Source: Erythrobacter sp. (GTDB taxonomy: Bacteria > Pseudomonadota > Alphaproteobacteria > Sphingomonadales > Sphingomonadaceae). Taken from it: a stretch of 46,065 bases of DNA. The notes under the pieces are model-generated. The model saw only the letters and a program-made list of their open reading frames with translations. It was not told the DNA's origin and did no database searches. The translations under genes and the position numbers were made by a program. Below, piece by piece: positions 20,941 to 30,986 of this stretch (its first letter is position 1; each line of letters begins with the position of its first letter). The DNA is taken from positions 1 through 46,065 of the forward strand of contig JABDNC010000261.1 of assembly GCA_013001165.1 (NCBI GenBank), given 5' to 3'.

Positions 20941-21551
20941 TGAAACAGGTGTCGACCATTTCGGGCCGCGCGATTCCGCTAGGCCTCAAGAATGTCGACA
21001 CCGACGTCATCATCCCCGCGCACTGGCTGAAGACGGTCAGCCGCGAGGGATTGGGCAAAGGCGCATTCGAAACGATCCGCCAGACGCCCGGCAATCCCTT
21101 CGACGTAGAAGATTTCGCGGGCGCCCCGATCCTGATCGCGGGCGACAATTTCGGCTGCGGGTCGAGCCGCGAGCATGCCGCATGGGCGATGCTCGACATG
21201 GGCCTCACAGCCGTGATCGCGCCGAGTTTCTCGGACATATTCTCGGGCAACGCCTTCAAAAACGGCATACTGGCGGTCGAATTGCCGCAGGATCAGGTCG
21301 ACCGGTTGCTCGAAGTGGCGAAGGACCACCCGATCACCATCGATCTCGAAAACCAGGTCGTGACCACTCCCTTCCAGGATCGCTTCACTTTCGAAGTCGA
21401 TCCCTTCCGCAAGCATTGCCTCCTCAATGGCCTCGATGAAATCGGCCTGACGCTGGAGCGCGATGCCTCGATTGCAAAACACGAACAGACGCGCTCCGCG
21501 AGCCTACCCTGGCTCGGCGCGCCACAAAACAAACGGAGAGAGCCCGCATGA
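20940..21551 (+). CDS. leuD: 3-isopropylmalate dehydratase small subunit
   Basis: [33 protein letters not shown]. Confidence 0.96.
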   Translation: MKQVSTISGRAIPLGLKNVDTDVIIPAHWLKTVSREGLGKGAFETIRQTPGNPFDVEDFAGAPILIAGDNFGCGSSREHAAWAMLDMGLTAVIAPSFSDIFSGNAFKNGILAVELPQDQVDRLLEVAKDHPITIDLENQVVTTPFQDRFTFEVDPFRKHCLLNGLDEIGLTLERDASIAKHEQTRSASLPWLGAPQNKRREPA

Positions 21552-22546
21552 AAGCAGTCCTGTCGAAAGAGACCGGCGGCCCCGAGACCCTCGTAGTCGA
21601 AGACATCGAAGTCCCTACTCCCGGCAAGGGCGAGGTGTTGATCGATGTGGCGGCCTGCGCGATCAATTTTCCCGACACGCTGATCATCCGGGACATGTAC
21701 CAGTTCAAGCCCCCGCGCCCCTTCGCGCCGGGTGGTGAGATTTCTGGCACGATCGAGGCCTTGGGCGAAGGCGTGGAAGGCTTCGCTGTGGGCGACCGCG
21801 TCATCTGCGGCGTAGGCAATGGAGGTCTGCAGGAGAAGGTGGCGGTCGCCGCCGCACGCCTATTCAAGGTCCCGGACGGCATCGACCTGGTGCAGGCATC
21901 GGCCCTGCTAATGACTTATGGCACCACGATCCACGGCTTGAAGGACCGCGGCGATATCAGGGAAGGCGAGACCGTCCTTGTGCTGGGCGCTGCGGGCGGC
22001 GTGGGCCTTTCGGCCGTCGAACTCGCCAAGGCTTACGGCTGCCGAGTAGTGGCTGCCGTCTCGACCGAAGAGAAGGGCGAGGTCGCCAAGAAGGCCGGTG
22101 CCGACGAGGTGGTGATTTACCCGCGCGCACCCTTCGACAAGGACACCTCGAAGCAACTCGCCAATGATTTCAAGGCTGCTGTCGGGTCGAACGGCGCAGA
22201 CATCGTCTATGACATCGTTGGTGGCGACTATTCGGAGCCTGCCCTCCGCTCGATCGCGTGGGAAGGTCGCTTCCTTGTCATCGGCTTCCCGGCCGGGATC
22301 GCCAAGATGCCGCTCAACCTGACCCTGCTCAAGAGCTGCGATATCCGCGGCGTGTTCTGGGGCGCATTCACTGCACGCGAACCGGAACGCAACAACGCCA
22401 ATATCGCCGAGCTCTTCGATCTCTGGAAAGCCGGCAAGATCAACCCGCTCGTCAGCGAGACTTATCCGATCGAACGGGCACATGAAGCGATTGCGAAGCT
22501 GGAAAATCGCGGAGCGATCGGAAAACTCGTCGTGACGATGGATTAA
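21548..22546 (+). CDS. NADPH:quinone oxidoreductase-like MDR protein
   Basis: [25 protein letters not shown] fold motifs. Confidence 0.9.
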   Translation: MKAVLSKETGGPETLVVEDIEVPTPGKGEVLIDVAACAINFPDTLIIRDMYQFKPPRPFAPGGEISGTIEALGEGVEGFAVGDRVICGVGNGGLQEKVAVAAARLFKVPDGIDLVQASALLMTYGTTIHGLKDRGDIREGETVLVLGAAGGVGLSAVELAKAYGCRVVAAVSTEEKGEVAKKAGADEVVIYPRAPFDKDTSKQLANDFKAAVGSNGADIVYDIVGGDYSEPALRSIAWEGRFLVIGFPAGIAKMPLNLTLLKSCDIRGVFWGAFTAREPERNNANIAELFDLWKAGKINPLVSETYPIERAHEAIAKLENRGAIGKLVVTMD

Positions 22547-22620
22547 TCGACCGCCACACCCTTGCCGCCTTGTGATGCGATGCCTATTCGGCAAGGCAAG
22601 ACACACCCAAGGGGAAAGAC

Positions 22621-22947
22621 ATGACCGACTTCAAGGATCGTGAACGCGGCGAAGAATCCAAGTTCGCCTTCGACCAGGAAACCGAATTCAAGATTGCGGC
22701 TCGCCGTAATCGCCTGCTGGGCGAATGGGCCGCGGGCCTCATGGGCCTGACCGAAGAGGAAACCGATGCCTACAAGAAGGCAGTGGTGCAGGCCGATTTC
22801 GAGGAAGCCGGCGATGAAGACGTCATCCGCAAGCTGCTGGGCGATCTGACTGCTGCCGAATGCGATGTAAGCGAAGCCGACATCCGCGCCAAGCTGGAAG
22901 AATGCTCCGTCGAAGCACGCCGCCAGTTCATGAGCGACCAGAAGTAA
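22621..22947 (+). CDS. DUF1476 family protein
   Basis: FKDRERGEESKFAFDQETEFKIAARRNRLLGEWAA typical of DUF1476. Confidence 0.9.
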   Translation: MTDFKDRERGEESKFAFDQETEFKIAARRNRLLGEWAAGLMGLTEEETDAYKKAVVQADFEEAGDEDVIRKLLGDLTAAECDVSEADIRAKLEECSVEARRQFMSDQK

Positions 22948-22951
22948 TCCC

Positions 22952-23185
22952 ATGCCGATGCCAGCCGAAGACATCGTTGCGCTGATCGAAGCCGCGCTTC
23001 CCGGCGCGGTGGTCGAAATGCGCGATCTTGCAGGCGACAACGATCACTGGGCGGCCAAGGTCACTGCGCCACAATTCGCAGGGAAAACTCGGGTCGCCCA
23101 GCACAAGCTGGTCTACGAAGCGCTGGGTGAACGCATGGGCGGTGAACTCCACGCCTTGCAACTGACCACCCAAGCACCCAACTGA
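22952..23185 (+). CDS. BolA family protein
   Basis: ALPGAVVEMRDLAGDNDHWAAKVTAPQFAGKTRVAQHKLVYEALGERMGGELHALQL. Confidence 0.92.
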   Translation: MPMPAEDIVALIEAALPGAVVEMRDLAGDNDHWAAKVTAPQFAGKTRVAQHKLVYEALGERMGGELHALQLTTQAPN

Positions 23186-23223
23186 CAGCCAGACATTTTC
23201 GCTAATTTAAAGGCAGGGCACCC

Positions 23224-23556
23224 ATGTCCGACGTAAACTCGCGCATTTCCGACATCGTCAAAGGCAACGATGTCGTTCTTTTCATGAAGGGCACCCCGCT
23301 CTTCCCGCAGTGCGGCTTTTCCAGCCGTGCGGTGGCTATCCTCGATCATTGCGGTGTCGCCTACGACAGCGTCGACGTACTGCAGGATATGGAAGTCCGT
23401 CAGGGCATCAAGGCCTACTCCGACTGGCCGACGATCCCGCAGCTTTACGTAAAGGGCGAATTCCTCGGCGGCAGCGACATCATGATGGAGATGTTCGAGG
23501 CAGGCGAACTGCAGCAGTTCATGGATGAAAAGCAGGTCGCCAAGGCCGAAGGCTAG
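23224..23556 (+). CDS. grxD: Monothiol glutaredoxin, Grx4 family
   Basis: VVLFMKGTPLFPQCGFSSRAVAIL; DWPTIPQLYVKGEFLGGSDIMMEM. Confidence 0.94.
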   Translation: MSDVNSRISDIVKGNDVVLFMKGTPLFPQCGFSSRAVAILDHCGVAYDSVDVLQDMEVRQGIKAYSDWPTIPQLYVKGEFLGGSDIMMEMFEAGELQQFMDEKQVAKAEG

Positions 23557-23580
23557 GGCAAAGCCCAACCAGAAACGGGA

Positions 23581-23618
23581 AAGGCCCGCCCGGGGGACTG
23601 CCGGGCGGGCCTTTTTTT
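23581..23618 (+). terminator. Rho-independent terminator after grxD
   Basis: AGGCCCGCCCGG-loop-CCGGGCGGGCCT followed by TTTTTT. Confidence 0.92.
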
Positions 23619-23771
23619 GTTCGTTCGGGGAGGCGGACACAGGAGACCGGGACGGTCCGCCTCTCGAAGACTATTGGGACGCCAGCAGCTATGCATGGTG
23701 CGTGCCAAACACGAAATGCCGAACGGTTTCAGGCAGTACGATAGTTAACGCCGAATTTCGAAATCGCTCGG

Positions 23772-24629
23772 GTGTCAAAAATTCCGACGCAGCGCATTAA
23801 CCTTCCCGGCTTGGCAATCCTGCCCGACATCGCCACACAGGCGGGTATGAGCATCAACCCTGACGACTCTCCCGAGGGCATCCCCGCAGCCACCGTAGTG
23901 ATTTTCCGCAAGGGAGCGGACGATGGCCCGCCCGAAATCCTGATGACAATCCGTTCGCGAGAGATGGTCTTCGCCGGAGGCATGGCGGTCTTTCCCGGAG
24001 GGCGTGTCGATCCGGCCGATTTCGAGCTTGGCGCCATGATGGGCGGTCCGCTCGAGCCGGACGAGGCAGCCCACCAGATCGCGGTTGTCAGGGAGACGCT
24101 CGAGGAAACGGGACTCGTCATCGGCCTTTCGGGCGATATCGATGCCGATCGCGCACGCGCAGCACGCGCCTATCTTCTCCAAACGGGCGATCTCGCCAGC
24201 GTGCTCGATCATTTCGACTGGTCGCTCGACCTCGACCAGCTGACACCCTTCGCCCGCTGGTATCCCAAGAACGAGCGCATCCCGCGCGTCTACGATACAC
24301 GGTTCTATATCGCGGACCTTGGGACCGGCGCGGTCGAGATCGAAGCCGACCTGTCGGAAAACACGCACCTATTCTGGACGACAGCGCAAGGCGCGCTGGA
24401 TGCGGCCGAGCGCGGCGACATCAAGGTCATCTTCCCGACGCGGCGCAACCTCGAACGGCTCGCACTCTTCGACGATTTCAGCGCCGCAAAGGAACAGGCC
24501 GACCGGATACCGGTACGCACGATCACGCCTTACATGGGCGAACGCGAAGGCAAGAGCTGGCTCGAGATCGGTGAAGACCTTGGTTACCCGGTCACCGGCG
24601 AACCGCTCGATACGGTTGCGCGCGGATAG
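23772..24629 (+). CDS. NUDIX hydrolase (start codon uncertain)
   Basis: GGMAVFPGGRVD...RETLEETGLVIG Nudix box. Confidence 0.82.
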   Translation: MSKIPTQRINLPGLAILPDIATQAGMSINPDDSPEGIPAATVVIFRKGADDGPPEILMTIRSREMVFAGGMAVFPGGRVDPADFELGAMMGGPLEPDEAAHQIAVVRETLEETGLVIGLSGDIDADRARAARAYLLQTGDLASVLDHFDWSLDLDQLTPFARWYPKNERIPRVYDTRFYIADLGTGAVEIEADLSENTHLFWTTAQGALDAAERGDIKVIFPTRRNLERLALFDDFSAAKEQADRIPVRTITPYMGEREGKSWLEIGEDLGYPVTGEPLDTVARG

Positions 24630-24701
24630 CTTAAGCCGCCCTCAAGCAGTGGGGCGGTAGGGCGAGCTCCGCCCTCAAGTAGCGAAGCGATAGGGCGAAA
24701 A
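24630..24701. repeat. Tandem pair of ~28-nt hairpin units (CGCCCTCAAG...TAGGGCG)
   Basis: cgccctcaagcagtggggcggtagggcg and cgccctcaagtagcgaagcgatagggcg, separated by ~5 nt, each with GCCCT/AGGGC arms. Confidence 0.65.
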
Positions 24702-24705
24702 AAGA

Positions 24706-24782
24706 TGGCGCGCCCGGCAGGACTCGAACCTGCTGCCTCAAGATTAGAAGTCTCGCGCTCTATCCAGATGAGCTACGGGCGC
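24706..24782 (-). tRNA. tRNA-Arg (anticodon TCT), CCA encoded
   Basis: Reverse complement GCGCCCGTAGCTCATCTGGATAGAGCGCGAGACTTCTAATCTTGAGGCAGCAGGTTCGAGTCCTGCCGGGCGCGCCA folds as cloverleaf; loop CTTCTAA. Confidence 0.96.
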
Positions 24783-24842
24783 GCGCCGTGGACGCCATAA
24801 CGCGGCTTTGCCTTAGCGCCAATCGGCGATAGGCAGCGCGCT

Positions 24843-25580
24843 ATGGAAAAGACCCAGCCCGCAACACCCGACATTGCCCCGCGTTTTCGCTATTATGATC
24901 TGGTGATGGCGGCTTTCGTCACGATCCTGCTGCTGTCGAACCTGATCGGTGCATCGAAGCCCAGCTATGTGAACCTGCCGGTGATCGGTCAGTGGTCATT
25001 CGGTGCAGGCGTCCTGTTCTTCCCGGTGAGCTATATCATCGGCGACATCCTGACCGAGGTTTACGGATACGCCCGCGCCAGGCGGGTCATCTGGACCGGT
25101 TTTGCCGCACTCCTGTTCATGGCTTTCATGGCATGGGTGGTCGTGCAATTGCCGCCGGCCGAGGGCTGGCCCGGGCAGGAGTCCTACGAGTTCGTTTTCG
25201 GCAACAGCTGGCGGATCGTGCTGGCATCCATGGTCGCTTTCTGGGCGGGCGAATTCGCTAACAGCTATGTCCTTGCCAAGATGAAGGTCTGGACCGAAGG
25301 GCGGCATCTGTGGATGCGCACGATCGGTTCGACCGTTGTCGGCCAGGGTCTCGACAGCCTGATCTTTTATCCGCTCGCTTTCTGGGGCCTTGCTGGTTGG
25401 CCTGTCGAACTCCTCTGGCAGGTCGTCTTGTCCCAGTGGCTGATAAAGACCGCATGGGAGGCCCTCCTGACGCCCGTCACCTATTTGGCAGTGAACAAGC
25501 TCAAACAGGCGGAAGGCGTCGAGATCTTCGACACCCAGACAGACTTCTCGCCCTTCGCATCGTCCAACAACAAGGCGTAA
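24843..25580 (+). CDS. Queuosine precursor transporter (YhhQ/VUT family)
   Basis: NLIGASKPSYVNLP...FPVSYIIGDILTEVYGYARARRVIW. Confidence 0.92.
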   Translation: MEKTQPATPDIAPRFRYYDLVMAAFVTILLLSNLIGASKPSYVNLPVIGQWSFGAGVLFFPVSYIIGDILTEVYGYARARRVIWTGFAALLFMAFMAWVVVQLPPAEGWPGQESYEFVFGNSWRIVLASMVAFWAGEFANSYVLAKMKVWTEGRHLWMRTIGSTVVGQGLDSLIFYPLAFWGLAGWPVELLWQVVLSQWLIKTAWEALLTPVTYLAVNKLKQAEGVEIFDTQTDFSPFASSNNKA

Positions 25581-25583
25581 GAA

Positions 25584-25610
25584 AGGGGCGGCCCCGCGAA
25601 GGGCCGCCCC
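25584..25610. terminator. Strong GC hairpin between convergent genes
   Basis: GGGGCGGCCC-cgcgaag-GGGCCGCCCC between the transporter and the convergent TonB receptor; T-run weak. Confidence 0.65.
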
Positions 25611-25638
25611 GATTTCCCCTTGTTGAAGACAGAGGGGT

Positions 25639-28614
25639 TTAGAACTTCGCGCCGATGGCCACGCCGTAGCGGCGCGGATCGAGCGTGAAGATGTTGCTGA
25701 ACAGGCCCGAGCTAGCGTCGGTCACGTACAGGCCGGTTTCCGACGAGCTGTCGAAGATGTTCTGCACGAATGCACGGATGTAGAAACGCTCGCTCGCATC
25801 GTTGAACTGGATCTGCGCATTCGCCTGGACGAACGGAGCGATCCGGTTGACGTTGCCATTGAAGACGTTGCCGTACTGTTCACCGGTGTAGGTAATGTCG
25901 ACACGCGGCACGAGCGTCGCGCCATTGCCGAACTCGGCAGTATACTGCGCACCGAACGATGCCTTCATTTCCGGCGCCTGCGGAAGCTTGTTGCCGCGCA
26001 GGTTCACTTCCACACCCGGGCTCAGGACCTGGATCGGACCGAACAGGCCGACCAGAGTCGGGTTGGCCGACTGGGCTTCTAGCACCGAACAGATGCTGAA
26101 GGCGCCCGAAGAGGCAATGCCACCATCCGAGGGGAACTCGGTCGGGCCCTGAAGGCCGAGGCCTCCGTTAACCGCTGCTACGAAGGCATCGGCTCCGGCA
26201 CCGGTAACAGCACAATTCGCACCATTGGTGATGTCCTTGATGATCACGGCATCGGGATCGCCGCCGCCCGGATCACGCGGGTTGGAGAAGAACTGGTCCC
26301 CTGCAACCTTCGCATCGAGGAACGACACATTCATGTTGAACAGCCATGCCGGATCGGGCCGCATGATAGTCTCGAACTCGAGACCCCAGATGTTGGCGTC
26401 GATCGTATCGTTGACCGAGGTACGCGCGATGATGCGGCTGAGCTGCAGGTCCTTGTACTTGTAGTAGAAGGCCGTCGCGTTGAACTGCAGCGTATCGTCG
26501 AGGAAGCTGTTCTTCGACCCGATTTCGAAAGCATCGATGCTTTCCGAACCGAAGGTCTCCGCAACTTCGAAGATCGGCTGCAGCGGCGGGTTGATACCGC
26601 CTGATTTGTAACCGCGCGAGTACGAGGCATACAGGTGGTTGTCCGGCGAAAGCTCGTAGTCGACCACGAAGCGGCCGGTGAATTCGTCGAACGAAGCCGT
26701 ACGCTGCTGCAGAAGCTGGTTTCCGGGCGTGCCCGGATCGGCATCATAAAGACCGACGAAGGGTGACGAGAACGGATCGGGGCTGCCGAACGGGTTGAGG
26801 AAGCTTGCCAGCGTAGAACGGGCGACGTTGGTCTTGTCGTCATTATTGTAACGCAGGCCTGCAGTAATCTTCAGCCGGTCGGTGACGTCGAGATAGGCTT
26901 CACCGAAGATGCCGTAGCTTTCGAGCTTGAAGTCCAGCGTGTTGTTCCGGAAGAACGAGGTCGCCAGATAGCTGGGCGGCAGGTCGTTCGCCGGATCGGC
27001 ATCGAGCGTGCTCGGGAAAGTGTTGAATGCACCGAGGACGCCGACGATGTAGTCGATCGCGAAGCTGTTGACGTAGTAGCTGTTGTTGATCGTCTTGCTC
27101 TGGGCATAGATGCCGCCGAGCAGGAAGTTGAACGGCCCGTCGAAGTCAGAGGAAATGATCCCTTCGACCGACCATGCTTCGCCGGTCTGGTTCGAGCGGT
27201 CGAACTGGAGGCCGTCCGGACTGCACAGCGAGTTGCCTTCGAAGGCCCCCAGGTTTTCCATGTCGTTGTCGGACGTACATAGCGTGCCGCCCGGACCATT
27301 GGGAATGATCGCATTGGCGATGGGCGCGAAATAGGCGCTCGAGCCGGGAATGAATCCCAGGATGGCGCCGGTGCCCGGATCGGTAATCGGAACCCCGTTA
27401 TCTGCAAAGAACTGCAGGGTGTTCAGCGCCGTCGCGTAGCCCGACACGTCACCAACTGCGAGATTGTAGTCCTGGCGCGAGTCGATCGAGGTTTCCTGAT
27501 AGGTGCCGGTCAGCGACACCTGGAAGTTGCCGAACTGCTGTTCCAGATGCGCCTGAAGCTGCAATTCGTCGGCGAAGTAGTCCGGCGTGAAGGCCGTATT
27601 CACGACGCGTGCATCGGCCGGATTTTCTACCCCGGCGTAGATGCCGCCATCATAGAGGCTGCCGAGGCCGAAGCTGGTCGGGATACCATTGATAGCGAAA
27701 AACTCGCGCGAGCCCAGCGTACCGGTGAAGGTCGCATTGGAGTTGTTGGGCGAGAAATCGCGACGCGAGTTGAGGCATCCCAGCACGCCCGTCGGGTCGT
27801 ACTGGCACTTCTGCTTCTGGATACGCAGGCGATTATCGTCCTCGCGGAAGTAATAGCCCATCAGGTCGATGGTCGTATCCGGACCCGGCTCGAAACGCAG
27901 CGACCCGCGAATGGCGTACATTTCGCGGTCGTCGATATCGCTACCGTCGTAGAGGTTCTCGGTATAGCCGTCGCGGTCGAGCCAGAAGCCGGCGATACGC
28001 AGGCCGATCGCATCACCGATCGGCACATTGACCATGCCCTTTGCGCGCAGCGAGTTGTAATTGCCGTATTCGAATTCCGCCGCGGCTCCGAAGCCAGAAA
28101 GATCCGGCTTGTTGGTGACGACGTTGACGACGCCCGAGGTCGCATTGCGGCCGAACAGCGTGCCCTGCGGTCCGCGAAGCACCTCGACGCGTTCGAGGTC
28201 GAAATATTCGGTTTCGAACAGGCGCGTTCCGAACAGCGGCGCCGAGTTCAGGTGGATGGCGGTCGCGCTGTCGCAGGTCACGCCGACGCAAAGGTCGCCG
28301 ATACCGCGGATCGTGAAGCTCGACGCGGTGAAGTTCGACTTGGTGAAGGAGACGTTGGGCAACGTCAGCTGAAGGTCGCTGGCGTTTTCGATCTGCTGCG
28401 CTTCTAGCGCTTCGCTATCGAAGGCGCTCACCGCGATCGGCACTTCCTGCAGGCTCTGGGCCTGGCGCTGTGCGGTCACGATAATGACGCGTTCGTTGGT
28501 GGTTTCTTCCGCAATACCGGATTCGTCGCTGTCTCCGGTTACGTCCTGCGCATATGCGGGAACTGCGAATGCGCCGGCACAGATTCCGGCCATCAGGGTA
28601 GCCCTGATCCTCAT
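25639..28614 (-). CDS. TonB-dependent receptor
   Basis: Signal peptide; plug (RVEVLRGPQGTLFGRNATSGVVNVVTNKP); C-terminal beta-barrel ending RYGVAIGAKF. Confidence 0.94.
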   Translation of the reverse strand: MRIRATLMAGICAGAFAVPAYAQDVTGDSDESGIAEETTNERVIIVTAQRQAQSLQEVPIAVSAFDSEALEAQQIENASDLQLTLPNVSFTKSNFTASSFTIRGIGDLCVGVTCDSATAIHLNSAPLFGTRLFETEYFDLERVEVLRGPQGTLFGRNATSGVVNVVTNKPDLSGFGAAAEFEYGNYNSLRAKGMVNVPIGDAIGLRIAGFWLDRDGYTENLYDGSDIDDREMYAIRGSLRFEPGPDTTIDLMGYYFREDDNRLRIQKQKCQYDPTGVLGCLNSRRDFSPNNSNATFTGTLGSREFFAINGIPTSFGLGSLYDGGIYAGVENPADARVVNTAFTPDYFADELQLQAHLEQQFGNFQVSLTGTYQETSIDSRQDYNLAVGDVSGYATALNTLQFFADNGVPITDPGTGAILGFIPGSSAYFAPIANAIIPNGPGGTLCTSDNDMENLGAFEGNSLCSPDGLQFDRSNQTGEAWSVEGIISSDFDGPFNFLLGGIYAQSKTINNSYYVNSFAIDYIVGVLGAFNTFPSTLDADPANDLPPSYLATSFFRNNTLDFKLESYGIFGEAYLDVTDRLKITAGLRYNNDDKTNVARSTLASFLNPFGSPDPFSSPFVGLYDADPGTPGNQLLQQRTASFDEFTGRFVVDYELSPDNHLYASYSRGYKSGGINPPLQPIFEVAETFGSESIDAFEIGSKNSFLDDTLQFNATAFYYKYKDLQLSRIIARTSVNDTIDANIWGLEFETIMRPDPAWLFNMNVSFLDAKVAGDQFFSNPRDPGGGDPDAVIIKDITNGANCAVTGAGADAFVAAVNGGLGLQGPTEFPSDGGIASSGAFSICSVLEAQSANPTLVGLFGPIQVLSPGVEVNLRGNKLPQAPEMKASFGAQYTAEFGNGATLVPRVDITYTGEQYGNVFNGNVNRIAPFVQANAQIQFNDASERFYIRAFVQNIFDSSSETGLYVTDASSGLFSNIFTLDPRRYGVAIGAKF

Positions 28615-28825
28615 AAACCCTCTCCTCATCCCTTTGGTCTTCTCTCAGGAGACCTGCCGCGCAGGCTATCATACAATCGTATGCACGCAAGTTTTTGCGC
28701 AGCATTCTTGCGCAAGAAAGCGGATTTGGGTTTTCTTGTTGCACCGCAGCAATTTCATGAAATGCAATTGACGCTACGGCATAGGGGACCCGCCGGTGAG
28801 TGACGCTACGGCGACGGAGATTGGC

Positions 28826-29851
28826 TCAGATGAGGTCGGAACTCTGGGCGATCTGCGAAATGCCGCGTTTGCCGCTCGAATCGCGATTCAATTGCACCAC
28901 GACATCGATTACGCTGGCGGCATAAGCGATCGTATCGCTGCGCGTCAGGCCTATGCCGGTCTGCATGACCATGAGCGAAAGCTGCTCGAGCGCTCCGCTC
29001 AGCGAGTTGGCGTGGATAGTGGAGAAGCTGCCCGGATGGCCGGTGTTGATCGCGCGCAGGAAAGACACGCTCTCCGCGCCGCGCAGTTCGCCAAGAACGA
29101 TCCGGTCGGGACGCAGGCGAAGCGCTGCCTGGAGCAGTTCATTGGCAGTGACCTTGGCCTCGCCAAGTTCGCCCTTCACCGCGACAAGGCCAACACCGTT
29201 TTCGCCCGGCAGTTTCAGTTCGGGCGTATCCTCGACGAGCACCACGCGTTCGTGGCGTGGGATCTCACCAAGCATGGCGTTGAGGAATGTTGTCTTGCCG
29301 GTGCTGGTACCGCCGGAGACGAGGATCGTCTTACGCTGCCTGACTGCCTCGCGCAGGAATGCAACCGGCTCGGCCTGCGGATCGGGCATGGCCCCCTGCT
29401 CCGCCTTTGCGAGCGGGCCGGAATCATAGGCATCGAGCGGAAGGTCGAGGCGGCGGTGACGACGGATAGCCATCGCCCAGTGCTTGCGCGCAGCGGGCGG
29501 GCCGCAAAACTGGATACGGGCGCCGTCCGGTAGCGTCGCGCCGAGCAGCGGATGTTCGCGGTTGATGCCCTGATGGCTGACCCTTGCGACCTGTTCGGCA
29601 AGGCGCTGGATCAGTCGATCATCGATGTCGGGTCGCAGCACCTTTTGCATGCCGCCAGCAGCCGCATCCTCGACCCACACCTCTCCCGGGCGGTTCACGA
29701 GAATCTCGGTAACGGTGTCCCGGCCCAGCCATTCGGCAAAGGGCTTGAGATATGCTTCGAGATAGACGCTACGCTCGCCCTGCAGATCGACGTTGGGCGC
29801 ATCCTCTTCCGGATGATCGTCCGGCAGGAAAGGATGGATGTCGGCGCTCAC
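28826..29851 (-). CDS. virB11: T4SS ATPase VirB11
   Basis: TILVSGGTSTGKTTFLNAML; TGHPGSFSTIHANS. Confidence 0.93.
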   Translation of the reverse strand: MSADIHPFLPDDHPEEDAPNVDLQGERSVYLEAYLKPFAEWLGRDTVTEILVNRPGEVWVEDAAAGGMQKVLRPDIDDRLIQRLAEQVARVSHQGINREHPLLGATLPDGARIQFCGPPAARKHWAMAIRRHRRLDLPLDAYDSGPLAKAEQGAMPDPQAEPVAFLREAVRQRKTILVSGGTSTGKTTFLNAMLGEIPRHERVVLVEDTPELKLPGENGVGLVAVKGELGEAKVTANELLQAALRLRPDRIVLGELRGAESVSFLRAINTGHPGSFSTIHANSLSGALEQLSLMVMQTGIGLTRSDTIAYAASVIDVVVQLNRDSSGKRGISQIAQSSDLI

Positions 29852-29867
29852 CTCGTGTCGTCCCGGC

Positions 29868-30986
29868 TCAGTTGACGCGCGAGAAATCGAGGTCGCGCGC
29901 AGTGAAGATACGGATCGGTTCGCCGATCTTCACCCGCACGGTGGGACTGCGCGAACCGTCCTGTTCGGCAGCGGTAGCGGCGGCGGACTGGCTGGCACCG
30001 CCGAGTACGATGCCGCCTGCTCCGCCAGTGGCGAGCGTTCCAAGGCCGCCTACGACCGAAAGCAGCATGGCCGAGCCGAAGCGATTGAAGAAGCCGTTGC
30101 CCGAAACCTTGCCTTCGAGGCCGGTAGTGCCGTCGAAACCGATTGCCGGCGATGCGAGGCTGACCGATGCGCCATCCGGACGGATCAGGCGCGTCCAGAT
30201 CACATAGGCACGCTTCTGGCCGTTCTGCATGCCCGACTGGTACTGGCCGATAAGGCGGCTTGAACGCGGAACCAGAACGCGGCTCCCATCGAAGCTGCGT
30301 ACGTCCTGGCTCACCACGGCGCGGACATAGCCCGGCACATTGGTGTCGATCGCAGTCTCGAGGATTGCGGGGATCAGCGTGCCCTGCGTGACCGTGGTCG
30401 CGGGATTGGTCATCGCCTTGGCCTGTGCCGGAGCACCGCCAACGCCCCCTACGCGGCTGGCGAAATCGGAAGCGGAATTCCCGTCGGCAGGCGCGCCAGA
30501 GGCAGCCGCACCCTCTGCCGTCGGATCGACCGCAAGGCTGATCGGGGCAGTGCCATCGAATACGACGGTCGGATTGTTGAACGGATTGCCAGCCGGGACC
30601 GTCTCGGGCGGTGCGGAGAGGACCGGTGCCGGTGCGGGCACAGCGCCCGGATTGTCCTGCGTCGGCGGCAAAGCAGCCGGTACATTTGCCGGCGCTACGA
30701 CTTGCGCAGGTGCAGGAGCCGCCACTTGCGGATTGCCGATGCCCTGCGGATCGGGCGTGCGTGCAGCGTTCATGCTCCACAGCGTGATCGCGCCGAGCCC
30801 GGCGACGATGGCGATGCCTGCCACCATGCCCATGGCATCGCTCTTCCCGCCCTGTCGCGCGACTGCGGGAAAAGCATTGCGCTGCGCAAGATCGATGACT
30901 TCCGCATCGCTTTCATCGCGCGGATCGATATCGTTCGCGATATTCGCGCCGCCACCCTTGGTCGGCATCTTCAGCGTGTTGCGCAT
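29868..30986 (-). CDS. virB10: T4SS protein VirB10 (TrbI/VirB10)
   Basis: N-terminal TM, Pro-rich linker, LIPAILETAIDTNVPGYVRAVVSQDVRSFDGSRVLVPRSSRLIGQY. Confidence 0.93.
   Translation of the reverse strand: MRNTLKMPTKGGGANIANDIDPRDESDAEVIDLAQRNAFPAVARQGGKSDAMGMVAGIAIVAGLGAITLWSMNAARTPDPQGIGNPQVAAPAPAQVVAPANVPAALPPTQDNPGAVPAPAPVLSAPPETVPAGNPFNNPTVVFDGTAPISLAVDPTAEGAAASGAPADGNSASDFASRVGGVGGAPAQAKAMTNPATTVTQGTLIPAILETAIDTNVPGYVRAVVSQDVRSFDGSRVLVPRSSRLIGQYQSGMQNGQKRAYVIWTRLIRPDGASVSLASPAIGFDGTTGLEGKVSGNGFFNRFGSAMLLSVVGGLGTLATGGAGGIVLGGASQSAAATAAEQDGSRSPTVRVKIGEPIRIFTARDLDFSRVN

Noticed and set aside
27547-28407. 286-aa + strand ORF opposite the TonB receptor
   Set aside because: Antisense to the receptor plug region; no supporting motif.
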